A stretch of 15,551 nucleotides of DNA from Phycisphaerales bacterium (GTDB lineage: Bacteria; Planctomycetota; Phycisphaerae; Phycisphaerales; UBA1924). Shown piece by piece: positions 7,238 to 14,695 of this stretch (positions are counted from its first letter, which is position 1; every line of letters begins with the position of its first letter). Below the pieces are notes generated by a model. It searched no databases. It saw only the letters and a list, made by a program, of their open reading frames with translations, and was not told the DNA's origin. The translations under genes and the position numbers were made by a program. The stretch is from contig JAUXUZ010000276.1 of NCBI GenBank assembly GCA_030680655.1, positions 1 through 15,551 on the forward strand, read 5' to 3'.

Positions 7238-8017
7238 TTACTTGTGTTCGTGCCCGGAGTGGTCGCCGCCCTCCTTGTGTTCTGGCGCCTTCTTGGCACC
7301 GCCCGCCCCCGCGGCCTTGCGGGTAGCATCAACCGCTGCGATCATCTTGGCCGGCTCCTTGCGGGCGTCAACGTCACACCCGGCGCAGCACAGCCGCACC
7401 AGACGACCCGCAATGACGATGTCGAACGGCTTGCCCATCTCGGCGTTGAGCTTCTCGCCGCTGGCCGGGCAGGTGTCGAGCGAGGCGGGGTAGTCCTTGC
7501 TCTGGGCGGCGATGACGGCCTTGTCGAGTTCCGCGATGAACTTCGCGGGCTCCTTGCTCAGCGCGGCCTTCTCCGACTCGTCGGCGAGGCGCACCAGACG
7601 GTTGCCGCTCACCACGTCAACGGGCTTCGGCGGCAGGGCCTTGCCGCTGACGACGGAGGTCTTCAGCGGGTAGATCGGCGTCTGGTCGGCGACGATCTTC
7701 TCGTCGAGCTTCTTCAGGCTCGCCGCGAGGTCCTTCTCAAACTTCGGCGGGCAGCCCGGGCAACAGAAGCGCACCTCGCGGCCGTCGTAGACCTTGATGA
7801 TCGGGTCACCCATCGAGCCTAGCTTCTTGCCAAGGACCGCGCACGTGCCGAAGGGATAGAGGTTGGCGAAGCGCGTCATCGGGGCGGTGTCACTCTTCGC
7901 CGGGGCTTCCGGCGCCTTGGCGGGCGCGGAAGGATGGTGCTCCTGCGCAGCCGCGATCGAGGCAACGGACACGACAGCGAGGGCGGCAAAGAGTGACGGC
8001 AAGCGGAACGTGGTCAT
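7238..8017 (-). CDS. Exported three-repeat Cys/His protein, putative metal binder
   Basis: This 259-residue protein has a good signal peptide (MTTFRLPSLF start, cleavage after AAA near 24) and an AGGAG ribosome site. The mature part holds three similar units, each beginning YP: about 54-108, 116-168 and 176-231. Each unit has a hydrophobic strand, a GR/GN turn followed by VR, and an Ala/Lys helix. Units 1 and 3 share C...26-27 residues...CCxGC (Cys59, Cys85/86/89; Cys183, Cys210/211/214), reminiscent of TRASH/YHS metal domains. Unit 2 keeps the fold pattern but has lost every cysteine. The C-terminus is His-rich (EHKEGGDHSGHEHK). I do not recognise a named family; periplasmic copper sensing, buffering or delivery is inferred from the motifs and from the following HMBD, TolC and oxidase genes. 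The next gene starts 78 nt later. Confidence 0.85.
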   Translation of the reverse strand: MTTFRLPSLFAALAVVSVASIAAAQEHHPSAPAKAPEAPAKSDTAPMTRFANLYPFGTCAVLGKKLGSMGDPIIKVYDGREVRFCCPGCPPKFEKDLAASLKKLDEKIVADQTPIYPLKTSVVSGKALPPKPVDVVSGNRLVRLADESEKAALSKEPAKFIAELDKAVIAAQSKDYPASLDTCPASGEKLNAEMGKPFDIVIAGRLVRLCCAGCDVDARKEPAKMIAAVDATRKAAGAGGAKKAPEHKEGGDHSGHEHK

Positions 8018-8149
8018 TGCAAGACTCCTGAGTGCGTAAAGGGAAGAACAGTCAATCGCAGCCCGGGGTGGGCGGTCGATGGAACTATCGCGTTGCAGCG
8101 ATCAAGGTTGTTGAGTAAAGGTGCAGTCTGGCGGGCGCGGCGGCCGCTG

Positions 8150-8560
8150 CTACACGATCAGCGCGCAGTGCTGGCGCAGAAGCGAGAGCGTCGGCCGCAG
8201 CACGGTGCGGCCAGGCACAGCCCGCTGCATCGAAACCACCGCGGACAAAGCCCAAACCCCCACCGACGAAGGCACCACCGCGATGGGCGCATCGGCAAGG
8301 TCCACCGGCACCGGGTGCAGGTCGCCCGCCGCCAGCACAATGGGCGGTGAGCAATCGCAGGACTTGCCCTTGTGGTGGTCGTTTTTCTGTTGGCCCTTGA
8401 CCGAATTCGCCGCGTGGTCGCCGCCGTGGCAGCACTGATGGCCCGCAGCCGACTGTGCCCCCAGCACCGTCCGCAGCCCGCCACAGAGGCAGACTGGCAC
8501 ATACGCCGTCATCATGACGGCGAGGAGTGCGCGCAGGAGTCTGGAAGGCCAGCTTGGCAC
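8150..8560 (-). CDS. Small exported Cys/His-rich protein, function unknown
   Basis: The likely start is GTG at 8558-8560 (136 residues); TTG at 8569 adds three residues, and neither has a clear ribosome site. A hydrophobic leader (RLLRALLAVMMTAYVPVCLC) is followed by a metal-ligand cluster: GHQCCHGGDH, then NDHHKGKSCDCSPP. The rest is a neutral, hydrophobic stretch without further His clusters, ending HCALIV. The motif content suggests exported copper or heavy-metal binding; no family was recognised. It is the first gene of the minus-strand copper run, 132 nt before the repeat protein, and may be in the same transcript. Overlapping frames are also open because of the high GC, but only this frame gives a signal peptide plus a clustered CC/HH/CDC pattern. 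Confidence 0.7.
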   Translation of the reverse strand: MPSWPSRLLRALLAVMMTAYVPVCLCGGLRTVLGAQSAAGHQCCHGGDHAANSVKGQQKNDHHKGKSCDCSPPIVLAAGDLHPVPVDLADAPIAVVPSSVGVWALSAVVSMQRAVPGRTVLRPTLSLLRQHCALIV

Positions 8561-8873
8561 GGTACCCAAGGCTACGCCGCAGGCTCAGGACTTGTTCAAC
8601 CCGGCATTTCTCCCGACCAGTCAACGCTGAGTCAGAGCATCCGGTTTCTCAGCAGTTGGAGCCGTCCGCGGGTGCCACAAGCAAGGGTTTCTCCCTGCCT
8701 CAACCCGTGCGATGGCGCTCTCAAGACGACTCAGCCCCTTGCCCATCCCCACCCTTACGCCTACCCTTGGGCGTCCGCGAACCCCCCCTGCTGGCCCGTC
8801 CTCTGGCAGGGGAATTCATCACTCACACCCACTGGACGGTCCCCTCAAAGGGAAATCAAGGATACCGACCTCT
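8561..8873. other. Gene-free divergent region between the copper genes and rpsO
   Basis: About 313 bp without a convincing gene; open frames here lack ribosome sites and family features. It must hold the promoters of the exported Cys/His protein (-) and rpsO (+). A weak plus-strand candidate is TTGCCC (8739-8744), 17 bp, TACCCT (8762-8767). No CsoR-type TACCCC...GGGGTA palindrome is present. It also contains a stem CCCCTGC/GCAGGGG in the rpsO leader and a CAAGGCTACGCCGCAGGCT segment near 8567-8585. Confidence 0.6.
8785..8812 (+). other. Inverted repeat in the rpsO leader
   Basis: CCCCTGC (8785-8791) and GCAGGGG (8806-8812) pair over a 14-nt loop, 61 nt before the rpsO start. S15 represses its own mRNA in several bacteria through structured leaders, so this could be such an element. 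No pseudoknot or S15-site mimic was demonstrated, and there is no T-tract to suggest attenuation. Confidence 0.3.
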
Positions 8874-9143
8874 ATGCCCTCATCAGCCGAGCACAAGACC
8901 AAGTTGATCAAGACCCACCAGATCAATCCCACCGACACCGGCTCCGCGCCCGTCCAGATCGCGCTGCTCACCGAGCGGATCAACGACCTTGCCGAGCACC
9001 TCAAGCAGGCCAAGAAGGACTTCCACAGCCGCCGCGGCCTCGTCCTCATGGCCGCCCGCCGTAACCGGCTGCTGAAGTACCTGGCCGCGAACGACCGGCC
9101 GACCTACCTGGCGCTGATCGCCAAGCTCGGCCTCCGCAAGTAA
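8874..9143 (+). CDS. rpsO: 30S ribosomal protein S15
   Basis: The product has 89 residues, the standard S15 length. The hallmark TDTGSAPVQIALLTERI (about 20-36), AEHLKQAKKDFHSRRGL and RRNRLLKYL are all present. S15 binds the central domain of 16S rRNA and nucleates assembly of the 30S platform. The ATG at 8874 is chosen because it gives the family start; AAGGA lies 12 nt upstream, a little far. pnp follows after a strong hairpin, the widely conserved rpsO-pnp order. Confidence 0.97.
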   Translation: MPSSAEHKTKLIKTHQINPTDTGSAPVQIALLTERINDLAEHLKQAKKDFHSRRGLVLMAARRNRLLKYLAANDRPTYLALIAKLGLRK

Positions 9144-9156
9144 GCCCCGAAAACCC

Positions 9157-9193
9157 CACGCCCGCGAGTTGACGCTCGCGGGCGTGCTTGTTT
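9157..9193 (+). terminator. Strong hairpin between rpsO and pnp
   Basis: A perfect 12-bp stem (CACGCCCGCGAG at 9157-9168, CTCGCGGGCGTG at 9175-9186) has a 6-nt loop and is followed by CTTGTTT. It lies 13 nt after the rpsO stop. It should act as an intrinsic terminator or partial attenuator, as the corresponding site does in E. coli rpsO-pnp. Confidence 0.85.
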
Positions 9194-9437
9194 AAACGTG
9201 TTTGACGGAATCCCTGGGCCCGATCTTTTTCGTTCGTCCTCCTTCGACTGTCGCAGCAAACCAGCACTTTCGCGCCGCTCATCTCCCTCCCAGCGAGGAA
9301 CCAAGCGTCGCCGACCTGCTGCTTTGCTGCCCACGGCGGCTGAAGTTGGGGCGGGAAGGGAATAGAGGGGCCCCCACGCAGCGCAGCACGCCGCCAGCGC
9401 GCGCGGAGCATCCAGCGGCGATTGAAGGACATACCCA

Positions 9438-11633
9438 ATGGGTCACGTTGTTGTTTCACGCACGATCGCGGGGCGCACGCTCACGATCGAGACCGGCAAA
9501 GTCGCCAAGCTCTGTAACGGCGCCGTCATCGCCACCTACGGCGGCACCACCGTCCTCGCCACCGTCACCCGCGGCAAGCCGCGCTTCGAGAACCCCGACT
9601 TCCTCGGGCTCACCGTTGACTACCGCGAGAAGCTCACCGCCGCGGGCAAGTTCCCCGGTGGCTTCAAGAAGCGCGAAGGCCCGCCCTCGGAGAAGGAAAT
9701 CCTCACCATGCGGATGATCGACCGGCCCTGCCGGCCGCTCTTCCCCGACGGCTACTACGACGAGTTGAACCTGCAGGTCTTCGTCATGAGCCACGACGGC
9801 GAGAATGACTCTGACGTCCTCGCCGGCACCGCCGCCTCGGCGGCCCTTGCGATCAGCAACGTCCCCTTCGAGGGGCCCATCGCCACCGTCCGCGTCGCCC
9901 GTGTGCACACCGACAACGGCCCCGTCTTCGTCTGCAACCCCACCAACTCACAGATGGAGTTCTCCGACCTTGACCTGGTCCTCTGCGGCCACAAGGACGG
10001 CCTGAACATGATCGAAGTCGGCGCGGCCGAGCTGCCCGAGAAGGCGATCGTCGACGCCATCGCCTTCGGCCAGGACCACATCAACCAGACCCTCGAGCTC
10101 ATCAACGAGCTCGTCGCCAAGGCGGGTGTGCCCAAGGTCGTCGGCGACCTCTTCGTTCCCCCCGCCGACATCACCGAGGCCGTTAAGAACGCCGCCGAGG
10201 CGAAGATGATCGAGGCCCGCAAGATCAAGGGCAAGCAGGACCGCAACACCGCCGTGGACAAGCTCCGTGATGAGGTGCTCAACACCCACTTCGCGATCAA
10301 CAACACCGGCAACCAGGAGGCCTTCGCCACCAGCACCAAGCGCAGGTGGTTCGCCAAGGACGCCTTCAAGCGCCTTGAAGAGAAGATCACCCGCCGCCTG
10401 ATCGCCGAGAGCGGCATCCGCGCAGACGGCCGCTCCGCCAAGCAGATCCGCGAGATCACCGGCGAGGTCGGCATCTTTCAGCGTACCCACGGCTCGGCGC
10501 TCTTCCAGCGCGGCGAGACGCAGAGCCTTATCAGCGTCGCCCTCGGCACCGGCAAGGACGAGCAGATCGTCGACGGCCTGCTCCCCGAGTACAGCAAGAA
10601 GTTCATGCTGCACTACAACTTCCCCCCCTTCTGCACGGGCGAAGTGAAGCGCATCACCGGCCCCGGCCGGCGCGAGCTCGGGCACGGTGCGCTCGCCGAG
10701 CGCAGCCTGCTGGCCATCCTCCCCTCAGCCGAGGAGTTCCCGTACACCATCCGCGTGGTCAGCGACATCACCGAGAGCAACGGCTCCTCGTCGATGGCGT
10801 CGGTCTGCGGCGGCTGCATCGCGCTCATGGACGCCGGCGTCCCCATCAAGGCGACCTGCGCCGGCATCAGCGTCGGCCGCTTCACCGATGACGACGGCAA
10901 CCGCGAGGTCTTCGTCACCGACATCATCGGTGAAGAAGACTTCTTCGGCGACATGGACTTCAAGGTCTCCGGTACCCGCGAGGGCATCACCGGCATCCAG
11001 CTCGACCTCAAGGCCCGTGGCCTGGTGATGGAGCAGATCGTCCGCATCCTCGAGCAGGCAAAGGTCGGTCGCCTGGAGATCATCGAGACGATGGAGAAGA
11101 TCATCGCCAAGCCCCGCGCCGAGATCAGCCCCCTGGCCCCGCGCCTGGTGACCATCCACATCAACCCCGAGAAGATCGGCAAGCTGATCGGCCCCGGCGG
11201 CAAGATGATCCGCGGCCTTCAGGACAAGTACGGCGTCGGCATCGACGTCGAGGACGACGGCACGGTTGTCATCTCAGCGCCCGACGGTGAGACCATCGCC
11301 ATGGCCCGCGCCGAGATCGAGGCGCTGTGCGAGGAGATCAAGGTCGGCACCGTCTTCACCGGCAAGGTCGTGTCGATGAAGGACTTCGGCGCCTTCGTCG
11401 AACTCGCCCCCGGCACCGACGGCATGTGCCACATCTCCGAGCTCGCCGACGGCTTCGTCAAGAGCGTCAACGACGTGGTCAAGATCGGTGACATGATCAA
11501 GGTCAAGGTGATCATGGTCGACGAGCAGGGCCGCATCAAGCTCAGCCGCAAGGCCGCGATGCGTGACGAGCAGGCCGCCGCTCCCCAGCAGCAGCAGGCC
11601 CCGCTCCCCGCCGGCGCCGGCCGCACAGACTGA
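9438..11633 (+). CDS. pnp: Polyribonucleotide nucleotidyltransferase (PNPase)
   Basis: This 731-residue 3'-5' phosphorolytic exoribonuclease takes part in RNA turnover. In order: first RNase PH-like core (about 8-145), helical domain (about 240-315), second RNase PH core (about 325-555) with RADGRS and FLARGET-type (FQRGETQ) motifs, the phosphate-binding region TESNGSSSMASVCGG (445-459) and the active-site aspartates in GDMDFKVSG (504-512). A KH domain with GPGGKMI (585-591) and an S1 domain (about 636-704, GAFVEL, GMCHISEL) follow. The tail is Gln/Ala/Pro-rich. The ATG at 9438 has AAGGA 8 nt upstream. A 244-nt leader follows the rpsO hairpin and includes a -35-like TTGACG at 9202-9207 without a good -10. 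Length and domain set are complete. Confidence 0.98.
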   Translation: MGHVVVSRTIAGRTLTIETGKVAKLCNGAVIATYGGTTVLATVTRGKPRFENPDFLGLTVDYREKLTAAGKFPGGFKKREGPPSEKEILTMRMIDRPCRPLFPDGYYDELNLQVFVMSHDGENDSDVLAGTAASAALAISNVPFEGPIATVRVARVHTDNGPVFVCNPTNSQMEFSDLDLVLCGHKDGLNMIEVGAAELPEKAIVDAIAFGQDHINQTLELINELVAKAGVPKVVGDLFVPPADITEAVKNAAEAKMIEARKIKGKQDRNTAVDKLRDEVLNTHFAINNTGNQEAFATSTKRRWFAKDAFKRLEEKITRRLIAESGIRADGRSAKQIREITGEVGIFQRTHGSALFQRGETQSLISVALGTGKDEQIVDGLLPEYSKKFMLHYNFPPFCTGEVKRITGPGRRELGHGALAERSLLAILPSAEEFPYTIRVVSDITESNGSSSMASVCGGCIALMDAGVPIKATCAGISVGRFTDDDGNREVFVTDIIGEEDFFGDMDFKVSGTREGITGIQLDLKARGLVMEQIVRILEQAKVGRLEIIETMEKIIAKPRAEISPLAPRLVTIHINPEKIGKLIGPGGKMIRGLQDKYGVGIDVEDDGTVVISAPDGETIAMARAEIEALCEEIKVGTVFTGKVVSMKDFGAFVELAPGTDGMCHISELADGFVKSVNDVVKIGDMIKVKVIMVDEQGRIKLSRKAAMRDEQAAAPQQQQAPLPAGAGRTD

Positions 11634-11662
11634 TCTCGCGGCAGTTAACACGTGTTACCACG

Positions 11663-11690
11663 CGGCCCGCCACACTTGGCGGGCCGTTTT
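11663..11690 (+). terminator. Intrinsic terminator of pnp
   Basis: A perfect 10-bp stem CGGCCCGCCA (11663-11672) and TGGCGGGCCG (11677-11686) with loop CACT is followed by TTTT. It begins 30 nt after the pnp stop. Confidence 0.92.
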
Positions 11691-11777
11691 CATTTCGGTG
11701 CCTGTCGAACTCACCCGCCGTCAAGGCTAAAGAGAGCGGTTTCGGCCCTGCCCGTGCGCTTTCATCCGGATCGCCGA

Positions 11778-11805
11778 TTGAGTTTCTCGGTCAGCGCTGT
11801 ATCCT
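11778..11805 (+). promoter_or_regulatory. Candidate sigma-70-type promoter of the cold-shock gene
   Basis: TTGAGT (11778-11783), a 16-bp spacer and TATCCT (11800-11805) match four of six consensus bases each. Start would be near 11812, giving a leader of about 109 nt before the ATG at 11921, a length typical of cspA-type messages. The call rests on pattern matching alone. Confidence 0.4.
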
Positions 11806-11920
11806 CATAGTGTCGCAGGGCGGCAACGCCCCCGCGGCCTGGTCTGTGTGCGCAACCAGTTCCTCGCCGGTCTCCTCTGAGCCAAACGCTCGGGGCGCTG
11901 CGGGGCAGGAACATGCCACA

Positions 11921-12202
11921 ATGAGCGAACCCGCGGGCAAAATCGTTGATGCAGAAGGCACGGTCAAGTGGTTCGATCCCAAGAAGGGGTTCGGCTTCAT
12001 CGTCGGGCCGCAGCAGCAGGACATCTTCGTGCACTACGCCGTCATCGACGGTGAAGGATTCCGCGTGCTCAAGGACGGCGCGGTGGTCCGGTACGATGCG
12101 CACGAGACCGACAAAGGCTGGCACGCGACCCGAGTACAGCGCTCAGCAGAGGATGCGAGCGAAGGCGAACGAAGGGGCCGCGCCCGCACACCCAGGCGCT
12201 AA
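11921..12202 (+). CDS. Cold-shock domain protein (Csp family)
   Basis: The product has 93 residues from the ATG at 11921, which has AGGA about 10 nt upstream; an upstream in-frame extension to 11810 has no ribosome site and low-complexity sequence. The cold-shock OB fold spans about 12-73: GTVKWFDPKKGFGFI contains RNP1 (KGFGFI, 22-27) and DIFVHY is RNP2 (34-39). Such proteins bind single-stranded RNA or DNA and melt RNA secondary structure. Compared with the usual 65-70 residues it has a short N-terminal addition and a basic tail (GERRGRARTPRR) that could add non-specific nucleic-acid binding. It lies after the pnp terminator in its own unit and converges on the secreted-protein gene with a 35-bp gap. 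Confidence 0.92.
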   Translation: MSEPAGKIVDAEGTVKWFDPKKGFGFIVGPQQQDIFVHYAVIDGEGFRVLKDGAVVRYDAHETDKGWHATRVQRSAEDASEGERRGRARTPRR

Positions 12203-12237
12203 CGGTGAAACCTCAGTCGCCACGGCAGCGTTTGAAC

Positions 12238-13983
12238 TCAGGGCTTTGGCGCGGCGTCGCGCGGCGCACCGCCGGCCCACTCCACCACCACCCTCGCCCG
12301 CTGGCCGCTGTTGACGCCGCGCTCCTGCCACGACTCAAACCGCACTTCGCCGATCGCGCCGGCGCCGGTGAAGCCCGCGGCAAACGCCAGCGGGCCCGGC
12401 AGTGCCTGCAGGATGCGCGGCGGGCGAACGACCGCACGCCAGTGCCACTCGCGCTCGCCGCCGGCTACCGCCGTCAAACACCCCTTTAAATCCGCTTGCT
12501 TCGCTCGCAGATCGTCCGGCTCCTGCGTCGGTTCCAGCCCCCACACCATCCAACGCGGCCCGCGCTCGCCGGCTGCTGCGGGCACGCACTGGAACCACGC
12601 AACCGAAGCGGGGACGGCCGCTGCGCCACCCTGGGCGGCGGGCGCGAGATCAACCGATGGTGGGATGCGAACCGGCAGGACCCGCAACGCCGACGGGTCC
12701 GCCGCGGCGAAAGGGCTCGCGATGGGCGCTCGCGCAGTCGCCGGCTGTTCGCTGCCCAGCAGCTCAGCGCTCGCCGCCAGTTCTTTCAGCCATTCCCCAC
12801 GCTCAACAACCCCCGCCAGCGCTTCGCCGGCGGCGTCCATCTCCAGAGTGCCCTCACCGCCACTGGTACGCACGCCACACCACACCGACGCCCGCTCGTT
12901 GTTGTTGAAGCCCGAGTAGAAGCCCACCGCTTCCAGCCGCTCGTCCTTCTGCAGCAACGGCAGGCCCGTTCCGCGCAGCGCTCGCTCAAGGGCCTGGTTC
13001 CCGCCGCCGACCACCATCACCGCGGCACCGGGGGCCCACGCGTCAAACCAGACCGAACCCTCGGCCGGCAGACGCAACGGCTCACCACTGTTGTCGTCGT
13101 TTGGGGCGATCATCTCGGCATCAAACGACCACGCGCGCCACGCGACCCCGCACGCCACAACCGACGCCCGCTCCCACGGCACCGCGGCGCCGCCCCCAGC
13201 GGTCTTTTCATCGGCCGAGAGCACCAGCACATCCGCCGCTCTCAGCTGGCCCACAGCAAAGGCCCTTGTTGACGACAGTGTCAACTCGCGCCCTCCCCCA
13301 GAGCGGGCGGGCAAAGCCGCCCCGAGCCTTGCCGCCTCGACAGAGGCCACGATCGACTCGAGGAACGCACGGTCCTCGGTGGGCGTGAGCGCCAGGACTT
13401 CGTCGCTGCCTTGCGCATCAGAGAGTGCGCGGCAGACCAGCGCAAAGCGGCCATCCTCAACCGAGAGCACCGGCTGGCCCGCGATCACCTCGTGCGGAAC
13501 AGCCTTGAGCCGCTCGCGCACACGCGCTGCCACGTCGCGCTTGACTACCGCCAGAACGGCCCAACTCGCGTCGACCGACGCCCGAACGTCCTTGACGCCC
13601 CCCACTCCGCCCGCTCCCACTCCTGCCGCCACACTCACTTTGGCCTCGGCAACAACCAGCGCGAGCCCCCCACTAGTCAGCGCCGAAAAGGCTTCGCCCG
13701 GCTCGTAGCCCAGCCGCCGCGAGAGCATCGACCAGCTCTTGAGCGTGTCGCCGCCGATGCCGCTCGCCACCGGGCCCAGACGCTTCCACGGCCCCTGCAG
13801 CCCGCTCAGCACGTCGCCCGGCCGTGCCGAAACAACCACCAGGCGCGTCGTGAGGGGCAGCTTGCCGATGACCGGTGTGAGCGCATCGTGGGCCGCAAGC
13901 TGCGCCCGCACGCCGCTGCCGGAGCAGGCCAACGCAAGCACCGCCGTTGCCACCCCGCGAAAGCGGGCTCGACCGTTGCTCAT
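12238..13983 (-). CDS. Large secreted protein of unknown function in an ECF sigma operon
   Basis: The product has 581 residues from the ATG at 13983; a GTG at 14004 would add seven residues before the signal. The N-terminus has Arg residues, then a hydrophobic core (VATAVLALACSGSGVRAQ) with probable cleavage near 27. The rest is Ala/Gly/Val-rich without transmembrane segments, with repeated strand-helix units such as LTTRLVVVSARPGDVL, SWAVLAVVKRDV and GSVWFDAWAPGAAVMVV. This recalls DUF3352-like surface or periplasmic proteins, but I do not claim membership. Only a few scattered cysteines are present and no catalytic motif is visible. It lies 28 nt after the anti-sigma gene, so it is probably the effector or signal-sensing member of the sigma operon. 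Confidence 0.82.
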   Translation of the reverse strand: MSNGRARFRGVATAVLALACSGSGVRAQLAAHDALTPVIGKLPLTTRLVVVSARPGDVLSGLQGPWKRLGPVASGIGGDTLKSWSMLSRRLGYEPGEAFSALTSGGLALVVAEAKVSVAAGVGAGGVGGVKDVRASVDASWAVLAVVKRDVAARVRERLKAVPHEVIAGQPVLSVEDGRFALVCRALSDAQGSDEVLALTPTEDRAFLESIVASVEAARLGAALPARSGGGRELTLSSTRAFAVGQLRAADVLVLSADEKTAGGGAAVPWERASVVACGVAWRAWSFDAEMIAPNDDNSGEPLRLPAEGSVWFDAWAPGAAVMVVGGGNQALERALRGTGLPLLQKDERLEAVGFYSGFNNNERASVWCGVRTSGGEGTLEMDAAGEALAGVVERGEWLKELAASAELLGSEQPATARAPIASPFAAADPSALRVLPVRIPPSVDLAPAAQGGAAAVPASVAWFQCVPAAAGERGPRWMVWGLEPTQEPDDLRAKQADLKGCLTAVAGGEREWHWRAVVRPPRILQALPGPLAFAAGFTGAGAIGEVRFESWQERGVNSGQRARVVVEWAGGAPRDAAPKP

Positions 13984-13986
13984 TGT

Positions 13987-14000
13987 TCTCTCGCGAGAGA
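13987..14000. promoter_or_regulatory. 14-bp perfect palindrome before the secreted-protein gene
   Basis: TCTCTCGCGAGAGA is fully self-complementary and ends 3 nt before the ATG of the minus-strand gene. The minus-strand GAGAGA half is the best ribosome-site match there, so a hairpin would hide it; alternatively it is a protein-binding site. Confidence 0.4.
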
Positions 14001-14011
14001 CCACCCTGCGT

Positions 14012-14695
14012 TCACTGAGGCCCGCCGTCGCTCAGCGGCACCCCGCCGATCGCGCGGCCGAGGCGATCGGCGAACGTCTCGCTCCCGGCGCCTGCGTTCA
14101 AGCCCGCAGCGCCCGCGCCGCCCGTGCCCGGACGGAACGCCGCCGCCGCCACGCGCTCGGCGCGGCTGAGCATCCGCTGGCCGCTCGCCAGCATGCGCTG
14201 GGCGAGGTTCCGCTCGGTTTCAGAGGGCTCAAGCGACGGTGGGACTTGCAGCAGTTCGCTCATCGGCACGATCACGTTCGCCGCGATCGCCCGCACTACC
14301 TTCGTATCTTCAAGGTCGGTACGGGCCTGCCCGTGCATCGCGAAACGGGTCAGCCGCTCCTGCGCATCCCTGATCGCCAGGCCGCTGGCACGCACATCCG
14401 CCACCGCGCTCCCCACTACGCCCGCGACGGGGTGGGGTTCCGCCAGGCCCGGTGCGATCTGCCGCCACTGCAACGCCACCAACCCGCCGCACAAGGCCAG
14501 CCCGACCGCGCACCCCATCGCCGCCAGCCTGCCCCAGCGCCGTAGGTGCAGCGTGCGTGTGTCCGCAAAGGGGCGGCCCGTCTCAAGCCTGGAGATAATC
14601 CCGGCCGTCAGGTCTGGTGCACGGGCCGCATCACCGCGCATCGCGTGGAGCTTCTGCTCAACCGCCCGTGAGCCGTTGTGGTCGTTAAAGTTCAT
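14012..14695 (-). CDS. Putative membrane anti-sigma factor
   Basis: The 227-residue product starts at an ATG overlapping the sigma stop (TGATG), with GGGAGGT 9 nt upstream. An N-terminal cytoplasmic part (1-53) contains APDLTAGIISRLE, a short helix pattern frequent in planctomycete anti-sigma proteins, but no HxxxCxxC zinc motif of the ZAS type. One transmembrane helix (about 54-77) follows, then about 150 extracytoplasmic residues with helical segments (DAQERLTRFAMHG, SETERNLAQRML) and a Gly/Ala-rich end. Gene order, translational coupling and topology support binding and holding the sigma factor until an envelope signal. No homologous family is certain from sequence alone. Confidence 0.75.
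   Translation of the reverse strand: MNFNDHNGSRAVEQKLHAMRGDAARAPDLTAGIISRLETGRPFADTRTLHLRRWGRLAAMGCAVGLALCGGLVALQWRQIAPGLAEPHPVAGVVGSAVADVRASGLAIRDAQERLTRFAMHGQARTDLEDTKVVRAIAANVIVPMSELLQVPPSLEPSETERNLAQRMLASGQRMLSRAERVAAAAFRPGTGGAGAAGLNAGAGSETFADRLGRAIGGVPLSDGGPQ

Noticed and set aside
385..8560. Whether the copper region is a recently transferred island
   Set aside because: I see no integrase, transposase, tRNA target or obvious base-composition change; GC content and codon bias look like those of the neighbouring rpsO-pnp genes.
8085..8624. Alternative minus-strand frame over the small exported Cys/His protein
   Set aside because: It lacks a signal peptide and is Arg/Ala/Gly-rich; the other frame has a leader and clustered metal ligands.
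8372..9064. Plus-strand open frames covering the gene-free region and the start of rpsO
   Set aside because: They are out of frame with S15 or extend it without a ribosome site; S15 has its standard 89-residue length from 8874.
12496..13272. Plus-strand frames opposite the large secreted protein
   Set aside because: Arg/His/Pro-rich shadow sequence with no domain; the minus-strand frame has a signal peptide and operon context.
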